From Candidatus Eiseniibacteriota bacterium (GTDB lineage: Bacteria; Eisenbacteria; RBG-16-71-46; JAGVPR01), in NCBI GenBank assembly GCA_020052115.1, contig JAGVPR010000238.1, positions 1-6,372 on the forward strand: a DNA stretch of 6,372 nt, given 5' to 3'. Position numbers and translations under genes: made by a program. Shown one piece after another: positions 1 through 4,984 of this stretch. Positions within the stretch are counted from its first letter, which is position 1. The number at the start of each line of letters is the position of its first letter. The notes under the pieces are model-generated. The model was not told the DNA's origin and did no database searches. It was given only the letters and a program-made list of their open reading frames with translations.

Positions 1-127
1 CCCCGCCCGCTGCGTCCGTCCGTTGCGCGGCGCGCCCCGATGTGATACTCCCTGACTCCGAGCGGTCGCGACCGCGACGGGAACACCTCCCGTCCCAGCG
101 GGTTTGGCCGCCCGAGCGAGGACGCCG

Positions 128-1222
128 TTGCCCAATGCACCCAAGCGGGTACTCACGGTGGTGGGGGCCCGCCCGCAGTTCGTGAAGTTGCTGCCGCTGT
201 CACGCGCACTCCGCCGTCGTTTCCATGAGGCCATCGTGCACACCGGGCAGCACTACGACGATGAGATGTCGCGTGTGTTCTTCGAGGAGCTCTCGCTCCC
301 CGAGCCGTCGCGGCATCTCGGGGTCGGTTCCGGCCCTCACGGAGCGCAGACGGGGCTCATGCTGACCCGCCTCGAGGAAGCGATCGTCGAGGAGAAGCCC
401 GACGTCGTGATCGTTCTCGGCGACACGAATTCGACCCTCGCGGGGGCGCTCGCGGCCTCGAAGCTCGGCGTCCCGCTCGCGCACGTCGAGGCGGGTGTCC
501 GGGGACACAACCGCCGCGAGCCCGAGGAGCAGAACCGGATCGTGGCCGACCATCTGTCGGACCTGCTCTTCGTCCCGACCGCCGACGGGGTGGCCGAACT
601 GAAGCGCGAGGGGATCACGCGCGGGGTCCACCGTGTCGGCGATGTGATGCTCGATGCGATCGAGCTGGTCGAGGACGCCCTGCGCTCGCGAACTCCCGCC
701 TTCGAGCGGTTCGGAGTCGAGTCCGGCCGGTACGCGCTCGCGACGTTTCACCGCGCGGCGAACGTGGACGATCCTGTGATGCTGGAGGGTCTGATCGCGG
801 CCCTGGCCGAATCCGAGGAGCCGGTGATTTTCCCGGTGCACCCGAGGACGCGCGCCCGGCTCGCGGCGTCGGGCCTCGATGCCCGTCTGAAGGAGGCGCC
901 CCGGGTGCGCGCGATCGAGCCGGTCGGCTACCTCGACATGCTGAGCCTGGTGCGCGGCGCGCGGGTCGTTGTGACGGATTCCGGCGGGCTGCAGAAAGAG
1001 TGTTACCTTCTCGGGGTGCCCTGTGTCACGGCGGACAGGCAGACGGCCTGGGCGGAGACGGTGAGGGACGGGTGGAACGTGCTCGTTCCGCCGGAGAGCG
1101 GCCGTCTCGGCGAGGCGATCCGGACCTTTCGGCCCCGCGGCGCGCGGGGCCGCCACTACGGAGATGGACGTGCCAGTGAAAGGATCGCGGAGATCCTCGC
1201 CCGCTTCCTCGGAGAGGCGTGA
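128..1222 (+). CDS. wecB: Non-hydrolysing UDP-N-acetylglucosamine 2-epimerase (WecB family)
   Basis: Cytoplasmic enzyme that interconverts UDP-GlcNAc and UDP-ManNAc, supplying ManNAc-type sugars for surface polysaccharides. Family signatures run the full length. Numbered from the TTG at 128, these are the N-terminal GARPQFVK (R15, K20), HTGQHYDD near 39-46, LGDTNS with D99, HVEAGVRG with E121, REPEEQNR near 130-137, TFHRAANVD with H208, PVHPRTR, and VTDSGGLQKE near 282-291. These correspond to the Asp, two Glu and His known to matter in E. coli WecB. Length, about 364 aa, is normal. I chose TTG 128 because GAGGA at 118-122 sits 5 nt upstream; an in-frame TTG at 104 adds eight residues but has no SD, and the frame is closed by a TGA at 53-55. 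The 3' end overlaps nth. Epimerase identity is very secure; the exact sugar pathway is not shown, because no other polysaccharide genes adjoin it. Confidence 0.95.
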   Translation: MPNAPKRVLTVVGARPQFVKLLPLSRALRRRFHEAIVHTGQHYDDEMSRVFFEELSLPEPSRHLGVGSGPHGAQTGLMLTRLEEAIVEEKPDVVIVLGDTNSTLAGALAASKLGVPLAHVEAGVRGHNRREPEEQNRIVADHLSDLLFVPTADGVAELKREGITRGVHRVGDVMLDAIELVEDALRSRTPAFERFGVESGRYALATFHRAANVDDPVMLEGLIAALAESEEPVIFPVHPRTRARLAASGLDARLKEAPRVRAIEPVGYLDMLSLVRGARVVVTDSGGLQKECYLLGVPCVTADRQTAWAETVRDGWNVLVPPESGRLGEAIRTFRPRGARGRHYGDGRASERIAEILARFLGEA

Positions 1223-2117
1223 GCTGGGAGCCACCCGAAAAGGCGTGAAGAAGAGCGCGGCGAAGCCTGCCGGGAAGGCCCAGGCCGGGGCCACACGAAA
1301 AACCGCCTCGAAGAGCGCCGTGCGTGTCGCGAACATCCCGGGCATCTCCCCGGATGCCCAGCCTCTCGCCCCCGCGCGCCGGCCGGGCGAGGAGCTTCGC
1401 TCGCGAGCGAACGCGATCTTCGACATCCTCTCGGAGGCGCACGCCGACGCGCATTGCGCGCTCGAGTATCGCGATCCGTTCCAGCTCCTGGTGATGACGA
1501 TCCTCTCCGCCCAGTGCACCGATGATGTGGTCAACAAGGTCTCGCCCGGCCTGTTCGCGCGCTACCCTGACGCGGAGGCGATGGCCTCGGCCGACCTCGA
1601 CGACGTCATGAAGATCATCCGGTCGACCGGCTTTTTCCGCGCGAAGGCGAACAACATCGTCGCCGCGGGACGCGCGCTCGTGGAGCGGCATGGAGGTCGC
1701 GTGCCCGAGGGGATGGCCGAGCTGGTCGCGCTTCCAGGCGTGGGCCGCAAGACGGCGAACATCGTCCGAGGGAACGCGTTCCACCTGCCCGGCATGGGCG
1801 TGGACACGCACGTGCGCCGGCTCTCCCAGCGGATGGCTCTTACGCGCTCCGACGATCCCGTCGAAATCGAGGGCGATCTGTGCGCCCTGTGGCCGCCGGA
1901 TCGCTGGACGATGGGCACGCACTTTCTGATCTTTCACGGGCGGCGCGTCTGTCATGCGCGCGCGCCGCGCTGTTCCGGCTGCGTCGTGCAGGATCTCTGC
2001 CCATCCGCGTTTCTCAAGGCCCCCGGCCGCGCCATCAAGGCTCCGGCACTGGCGGCCCGCGTGTCCCGGGCGCGCACGAAGCCGCGCGTCTCTTCCCCCA
2101 GGAGAAAGCCGCGATGA
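1164..2117 (+). CDS. nth: Endonuclease III with basic N- and C-terminal extensions
   Basis: Base-excision-repair DNA glycosylase/AP lyase that removes oxidised pyrimidines. The core (about residues 78-280) shows ILSAQCTD, the helix-hairpin-helix LPGVGRKTANIV with catalytic Lys196, and VDTHVRRLS with catalytic Asp214. The 18-residue spacing equals Lys120-Asp138 of E. coli Nth. A perfect C-X6-C-X2-C-X5-C 4Fe-4S motif lies at Cys263, 270, 273 and 279. At 317 aa it is about 100 residues longer than E. coli Nth. The extra sequence is an approximately 75-residue Lys/Arg/Ala-rich N-terminus containing a degenerate repeat (GATRK...KSA twice) and an approximately 35-residue basic tail after the cluster. 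The first 59 nt overlap wecB in another frame. GTG 1170 is a good alternative start, with GGAG at 1160-1163 placed 6 nt upstream. Function is certain; the start is not. Confidence 0.95.
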   Translation: MDVPVKGSRRSSPASSERRELGATRKGVKKSAAKPAGKAQAGATRKTASKSAVRVANIPGISPDAQPLAPARRPGEELRSRANAIFDILSEAHADAHCALEYRDPFQLLVMTILSAQCTDDVVNKVSPGLFARYPDAEAMASADLDDVMKIIRSTGFFRAKANNIVAAGRALVERHGGRVPEGMAELVALPGVGRKTANIVRGNAFHLPGMGVDTHVRRLSQRMALTRSDDPVEIEGDLCALWPPDRWTMGTHFLIFHGRRVCHARAPRCSGCVVQDLCPSAFLKAPGRAIKAPALAARVSRARTKPRVSSPRRKPR

Positions 2118-2494
2118 ACCAGATTCCGTCGCGCCCCGCCGAGCCGGGCATTTCCTCGAACCTCGCCGGAGCGCTCGCCTACGTGCTCCTGCCGATCTCG
2201 GCGGGCTTCTTCCTCGTGGTGGAGCCGAAGGATCGGTTCGTGCGTTTCCATGCCTTTCAGTCCATGCTCCTGTTTCTCACGGCGTTCGCCGTCGGCGTCG
2301 GGTGCTGGCTCTTGAGCTGGATCCCGATCGTCGGGTTCGTGTTCCAGGTCGCCCGGATCCTCCTGGGCGCGGCCCTCTTCTTCGCCTGGGTCTTCCTGAT
2401 GTATCGTGCGTTTCTCGGCGACGAGTTCCAGATCCCTTATCTCGGTCCGGTGGCGTGGAGGCAGGCATACGGCCCCCCAGAGGGGTCCGAATAG
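2114..2494 (+). CDS. Small DUF4870/UPF0132-like membrane protein
   Basis: A 126-residue integral membrane protein of unknown function. Three hydrophobic segments lie near residues 17-36, 49-69 and 78-98. The conserved family block EPKDRFVRFHAFQS follows the first segment (about 37-50), and a MYRAFLGDEFQIPYLG-type motif follows the last. This layout is typical of the short, Tic20-like DUF4870/UPF0132 proteins found in many bacteria and archaea. The frame stays open upstream to about 1880, but the real start is ATG 2114: its ATGA overlaps the nth stop codon, and AGGAG at 2100-2104 lies 9 nt upstream. That arrangement indicates translational coupling to nth. I infer no biochemical role. The family assignment rests on recognising the motif and topology; no search was run. 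Confidence 0.88.
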   Translation: MNQIPSRPAEPGISSNLAGALAYVLLPISAGFFLVVEPKDRFVRFHAFQSMLLFLTAFAVGVGCWLLSWIPIVGFVFQVARILLGAALFFAWVFLMYRAFLGDEFQIPYLGPVAWRQAYGPPEGSE

Positions 2495-2584
2495 GGGGGC
2501 GAAGGCGCGCACGCCCTGGGTCCCGGGCGCCTCTCGGCGTTGGCTGAGGAGCAGGGCGGATACCCCCGGGGCGGAAAAACGCCG

Positions 2585-2613
2585 CGGCCCGCGGGGGCCA
2601 GACCCGCGGGCCG
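2585..2613 (+). repeat. Perfect 11-bp GC inverted repeat (RNA hairpin candidate)
   Basis: Arms at 2585-2595 and 2603-2613 are exact reverse complements and consist only of G and C, with a 7-nt GGCCAGA loop. In RNA this would be a very stable stem. No T-run follows, so it is not a standard rho-independent terminator. It lies about 90 bp after the DUF4870-like gene and could protect or end that transcript, or be part of a structured leader. A smaller GGCG/CGCC hairpin with a GAAAAA loop (2570-2583) sits just upstream. Confidence 0.55.
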
Positions 2614-2640
2614 GTGCCAGGCTAGCTATCAGGAGAGACG

Positions 2641-2682
2641 ATGGTGAGGAAGCCCCGACAGCGCCTTCCTCACACGGGGTGA
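2641..2682 (+). CDS. Candidate 13-residue arginine-rich leader peptide
   Basis: A mini-ORF with a good SD (AGGAG at 2631-2635, 5 nt before the ATG) encodes MVRKPRQRLPHTG and ends at TGA. Three of its thirteen codons are Arg (AGG, CGA, CGC) and one is Lys. The coding sequence itself forms a perfect 9-bp hairpin (2644-2652 with 2665-2673) and is followed by a terminator-like hairpin at 2695-2716. The next gene is an arginine decarboxylase. This resembles leader peptides used in attenuation. However, the best pdaD promoter (2768-2796) lies downstream, so any control would need an additional upstream start or operon read-through. It could also be a chance ORF in GC-rich sequence. Confidence 0.28.
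   Translation: MVRKPRQRLPHTG
2644..2673 (+). repeat. Perfect 9-bp inverted repeat inside the mini-ORF
   Basis: GTGAGGAAG (2644-2652) and CTTCCTCAC (2665-2673) pair perfectly around a 12-nt loop. CCCCG in the loop (2653-2657) could instead pair with CGGGG at 2675-2679. CTTCC (2665-2669) could pair with GGAAG at 2688-2692. Alternative structures are therefore possible. A true pseudoknot using both the first two helices looks sterically strained, because there is no linker on one side and only 1 nt on the other. Confidence 0.5.
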
Positions 2683-2694
2683 TACGCGGAAGCC

Positions 2695-2716
2695 GTCGTG
2701 GGGTTCCCGACTTTTT
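2695..2716 (+). terminator. Weak rho-independent terminator candidate
   Basis: GTCG (2695-2698) pairs with CGAC (2708-2711). Inside it a bulged T and a GG/CC pair close around GGTT, and TTTTT (2712-2716) follows directly. The stem is short and imperfect, so efficiency would be modest. It is placed to stop transcripts coming from the nth/DUF4870 side before the pdaD promoter. Confidence 0.4.
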
Positions 2717-2733
2717 GGGCGGCGGGGGCTGTG

Positions 2734-2758
2734 GCCTCGGCACCGGATTCTCCGAGGC
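2734..2758. promoter_or_regulatory. 7-bp inverted repeat just upstream of the pdaD promoter
   Basis: GCCTCGG (2734-2740) and CCGAGGC (2752-2758) are perfect reverse complements 11 bp apart. The repeat ends 9 bp before the -35 hexamer, a position typical of an activator or repressor site. Centre-to-centre spacing of the half-sites is about 18 bp, compatible with a dimeric regulator on one DNA face after roughly two turns. No regulator gene is adjacent and the motif is not one I recognise. Confidence 0.35.
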
Positions 2759-2767
2759 GAAAAGGCT

Positions 2768-2796
2768 TTGACAGAATCTCGCGTGGTTCCTAACAT
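2768..2796 (+). promoter_or_regulatory. Sigma70-type promoter of pdaD
   Basis: TTGACA at 2768-2773 is a perfect -35 hexamer, followed by a 17-bp spacer and TAACAT at 2791-2796 (4 of 6 matches to TATAAT). Transcription would begin near 2803, giving an approximately 45-nt leader before the pdaD ATG. This is the best promoter in the window and indicates that pdaD is transcribed independently of the upstream cluster. Confidence 0.75.
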
Positions 2797-2830
2797 GCTC
2801 CGCCTGACGCGGTGGTTGTCGCCACCGCTC

Positions 2831-2838
2831 GAGGAGGG
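2831..2838 (+). promoter_or_regulatory. Strong ribosome binding site of pdaD
   Basis: GAGGAGGG contains the full AGGAGG anti-16S complement (2832-2837), 10 nt before ATG 2848. The spacing is slightly long but workable. It fixes the pdaD start over the in-frame ATGs at residues 5 and 6, which have no comparable site. Confidence 0.75.
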
Positions 2839-2847
2839 CCGTGACGG

Positions 2848-3423
2848 ATGCCTGAGTCAATGATGGTGCCGAAGCAAGTCTGTTTGACGAAGGGGGTCGG
2901 GAGGCATAAGGAGAAGCTCCAGTCCTTCGAGCTGGCTCTCCGGGATGCGGGGATCGCGGCATACAACATCGTGCGCGTTTCGAGCATCTTCCCCCCGGGC
3001 TGCAAGGAGATTCCGAAGAAGCGCGGGCTTCAGCTGCTCAAGCCCGGGCAGATCCTCTACTGCGTGATCTCCGACAACGCGACCAACGAGCCGAACCGGT
3101 TGCTTGCGGCGTCCCTCGGAGTCGCGATCCCGGGCATCGGCGAGCAGTACGGATACCTCAGCGAGCATCACGCCTTCGGACAGACGGACGATGCGGCGGG
3201 GGACTACGCTGAGGATCTCGCGGCCACCATGCTGGCCACGACCCTGGGCATCGAGTTCGACCCGAACGAAGCCTGGGACCAGCGGAAGAAGGTCTTTCGC
3301 ATGGGACGGAAGATCGTCAAGACGAAGAACATCACTCAGTCGGCGATCGGCGACAAGAACGGTCTGTGGACCACGGTGCTCGCCGCGGCGGTCTTCATCC
3401 CCGGGGCCGGCTCGTCCAGGTAG
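2848..3423 (+). CDS. pdaD: Pyruvoyl-dependent arginine decarboxylase, bacterial type
   Basis: Converts arginine to agmatine and CO2, the entry to polyamine synthesis through agmatine. The 191-residue proenzyme cuts itself between Ser45 and Ser46 within RVSSIFPPG; the new N-terminal Ser46 becomes the pyruvoyl cofactor, so no PLP is used. In archaeal homologues the site is the equivalent RISSIMPP. Glu106 in YGYLSEHHAFG aligns with the catalytic Glu109 of the Methanocaldococcus enzyme. Other family blocks visible are TKGVGRHKEKLQSFELALRD, NATNEPNRLLAAS, GDYAEDLAATMLATTLG and NGLWTTVLAAAV. Length is normal for bacterial members. The gene has its own promoter, a perfect SD and its own terminator, so it is probably a single-gene unit. 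The last residues (GAGSSR) are the least conserved part. Identity is very secure; active processing is inferred from the intact Ser-Ser site. Confidence 0.96.
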   Translation: MPESMMVPKQVCLTKGVGRHKEKLQSFELALRDAGIAAYNIVRVSSIFPPGCKEIPKKRGLQLLKPGQILYCVISDNATNEPNRLLAASLGVAIPGIGEQYGYLSEHHAFGQTDDAAGDYAEDLAATMLATTLGIEFDPNEAWDQRKKVFRMGRKIVKTKNITQSAIGDKNGLWTTVLAAAVFIPGAGSSR

Positions 3424-3444
3424 CCGCGCCCCATCGAGGCGCGG
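3424..3444 (+). repeat. Hairpin immediately after the pdaD stop codon
   Basis: CCGCGCC (3424-3430) pairs perfectly with GGCGCGG (3438-3444) around a 7-nt loop. It starts at the base after the stop codon and ends one base before the terminator stem. It has no T-run of its own and probably stabilises the mRNA end or helps termination. Confidence 0.6.
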
Positions 3445-3445
3445 G

Positions 3446-3472
3446 AGCCCCCGTGCACGCGGGGGCTTTTTT
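3446..3472 (+). terminator. Rho-independent terminator of pdaD
   Basis: AGCCCCCG (3446-3453) and CGGGGGCT (3460-3467) form a perfect 8-bp GC-rich stem with a 6-nt loop, followed by six T (3467-3472). This is a textbook strong intrinsic terminator. Only five bases separate it from the ATG of the next gene. Confidence 0.92.
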
Positions 3473-3477
3473 CCTGA

Positions 3478-4182
3478 ATGACAAATACTGATCGGAAACG
3501 CGTCCGCGTCGCCCGCATGTTCTCGCGGCTCGTGCCGGTCTACGACCGGATGAACCGCGTGCTGTCCGCCGGCCTCGACGATCGCTGGCGCCGGGCGGCC
3601 GTGCGCGGGCTCGAGGGATCGGCGCCGGTGCTGGACGTCGGCGCGGGGACCGGCGACCTCGCCCTGGCGATGCTCCGGGGCGGGAATCCGGGGCCGGTGA
3701 TCCTGCTCGATCTCTCGGTCGAGATGCTGCGCGCCGCGCTCGAGAAGATCGCCGCCCGCGGGCTCGCCGATCGAGTCGCGGCCGTCGTCGCCGACGGGGA
3801 GCACCTTCCGTTTCGCGACAGGAGCGTCTCGGCCGTCGTTTCCGCCTTCGTGCTGCGAAACCTCGAGGATCCTTCGGCCTTCTTCCGCGAGACGGCGCGC
3901 GCGCTCTCGCCTCGCGGGCGGGCCGTCTTTCTCGAGATCGCCCACCCGCCTCGCCGGATCCTTCGCTGGGCATTCCATCTTTACTTCTTCAGGCTCATGC
4001 CGGCGGTTGCGCGGATCCTGACCCGACAGGCAGGTGCCTACGAGTATCTGGCCGATTCCGTCCAGGCTTTCCCGCCCCAGACCGAAGTGTGTCGCGTCCT
4101 CGAAGCGTCCGGGTTCCCGGGTGCGACATTCGAGAACGTCGCGGGAGGAGTGGCCGCGCTCTACCGGGGCGTGCGGCGGTGA
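3478..4182 (+). CDS. ubiE: UbiE/MenG-type quinone C-methyltransferase
   Basis: SAM-dependent methyltransferase of the ubiquinone/menaquinone biosynthesis family. It is expected to methylate demethylmenaquinone or a ubiquinone precursor at the membrane. The 234-residue length is typical. The N-terminal block ARMFSRLVPVYDRMNRVLS (12-30) is characteristic. SAM motif I is VLDVGAGTG (51-59), followed by LLDLSVEML (76-84) and VADGEHLPFRDRSV (104-117). The UbiE-specific FVLRNLEDP (124-132), an LEIAHPP post-motif and the C-terminal YEYLADSVQAFP (188-199) follow. LEIAHPP replaces the more usual LEFSKP, so this is a somewhat divergent clade. No SD precedes ATG 3478, because the pdaD terminator occupies that space; the next in-frame ATG (3517) would cut into the conserved N-terminal block. 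Whether the substrate is menaquinone or ubiquinone cannot be told from the sequence. Confidence 0.9.
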   Translation: MTNTDRKRVRVARMFSRLVPVYDRMNRVLSAGLDDRWRRAAVRGLEGSAPVLDVGAGTGDLALAMLRGGNPGPVILLDLSVEMLRAALEKIAARGLADRVAAVVADGEHLPFRDRSVSAVVSAFVLRNLEDPSAFFRETARALSPRGRAVFLEIAHPPRRILRWAFHLYFFRLMPAVARILTRQAGAYEYLADSVQAFPPQTEVCRVLEASGFPGATFENVAGGVAALYRGVRR

Positions 4183-4192
4183 ACCCTCCGGG

Positions 4193-4834
4193 GGGCGCGT
4201 GGTGCTGGACTCCGACGCCCATGTGCTCAACCTGTTGTTGGAAGGCCTCCGCGTAGATCGAGTCACGGTCGCGCGGTAGGAATCGAGGCGGGTTCTCCCA
4301 CGGAAAGGCCTCCACGATCTGCTGGGCTGTCCACTCGGCAGTTGGATACGCGGTGACGTTGAAGTGGAGAACACGGCGTCGTTCGTGGGCCAAGACGAGG
4401 AAGACGAAGAGGACCTGGTTCCGCACGGTCGGCACGACGAAGAAGTCGACCGCGACGATCTCCCGAATGTGGTTCTTGAGGAAGGCGCGCCAGGTGGGTG
4501 AGGGTGGCTTCCGCCTACGAATCATGTAACGGTCCACGGTCGACTTGACCACGTCGATCCCGATCATGCGTAGCTCGCCGACGATGCGGGGTGAACCCCA
4601 GAGCGGATTGGCGGAGGACATTCGACGGATGAGATCGCGCGTCTCCAGCGAGACTGTCGACCGTCCAGGTTTCCCCGAGCGGCTCAGCCTGCTCCAGTGT
4701 TCGCGAAACCTCCGTGGTCGCCTACTCGCTCGGTGACAGACCGCCGCTGGTGCCGCAGCGCCAAGATCTCCATCTGCAGTGAGAGACGGGATCGGAAGAG
4801 GTCGCGGACAGAGCCGCCCAGGAATCGTAGAGGT
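4193..4834 (-). pseudogene. Decayed IS transposase (integrase-core/rve, IS3-like)
   Basis: Read leftward from about 4830, the translation starts LRFLGGSVRDLFRSR then SLQMEILALRHQ, the usual N-terminus of a common rve-type transposase family. A stretch of roughly 50-60 residues of the family is then missing. The reading frame shifts near 4700-4715, and homology resumes with FREHWSRL, KPGRSTVSLETRDLIRRM and SSANPLWGSPRIVGEL. The catalytic core runs to about 4193 and retains the first Asp (AVDFFVVPTV) and the second (LPRDRDSIYAEAF). It breaks off before the PWQNPYVERLIG block that carries the third catalytic residue, Glu. The element is therefore inactive. TGTAGGCTCCCCGG at 4843-4856 may be part of the original IS end. 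Its 3' end abuts the ubiE stop, so no inverted-repeat pair can be shown. The family call comes from memory of homologues; the deletion size is approximate. Confidence 0.82.
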
Positions 4835-4851
4835 GTTGGCGTCCGGGGAGC

Positions 4852-4974
4852 CTACACTGTCTGAGTACCCGGTTCCGAGAATCGCAAGCGCCGGGACGCG
4901 AGCAGGAGATGTCGGGCCCTTGGAACTCGCGAGATCAACGACGCTTGCGGCTTTCGGGATGGACTGCCGCGCAT
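4852..4974 (-). CDS. Possible 40-residue ORF, perhaps a gene stump
   Basis: Directly after the GT87-like stop codon, reading the same way, GAGGAG lies 3 nt before ATG (4974-4972). It opens a 40-codon ORF that ends at TAG 4852-4854. The product begins MRGSPSRKPQASL, is strongly basic and has one short hydrophobic patch (HLLLAS). I do not recognise it. The convincing SD and the 10-nt gap from the previous gene suggest the start of an operon partner. The stop falls where the insertion-sequence remnant seems to begin, so the rest of the gene may have been lost. A chance ORF in GC-rich sequence is equally possible. Confidence 0.3.
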   Translation of the reverse strand: MRGSPSRKPQASLISRVPRARHLLLASRRLRFSEPGTQTV

Positions 4975-4984
4975 CTTCTCCTCT

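Noticed and set aside
23..49. Possible wecB promoter (TTGCGC ... TGTGATACT)
   Set aside because: The spacer is only 15 bp and both boxes are poor. Position relative to the wecB start is plausible, but the match is no better than chance in this composition.
200..1537. Long minus-strand open frames opposite wecB and nth (also 2857-4374 minus)
   Set aside because: They lie antisense to well-conserved genes, lack domain signatures and have Arg/Pro/His-rich composition typical of high-GC shadow frames.
2626..2638. Cobalamin riboswitch B12-box resemblance
   Set aside because: Only a few bases fit, the preceding aptamer core is not recognisable, and the downstream gene is not cobalamin-related.
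2406..2771. 121-codon plus-strand frame through the intergenic region
   Set aside because: It begins inside the DUF4870-like gene in another frame, has no SD and no recognisable motif. The composition looks like random GC-rich translation.
4790..4800. GATCGGAAGAG, an 11-base match to the Illumina adapter core
   Set aside because: Flanking bases do not match the adapter, and on the minus strand this stretch encodes LFRSR in the conserved transposase N-terminus.
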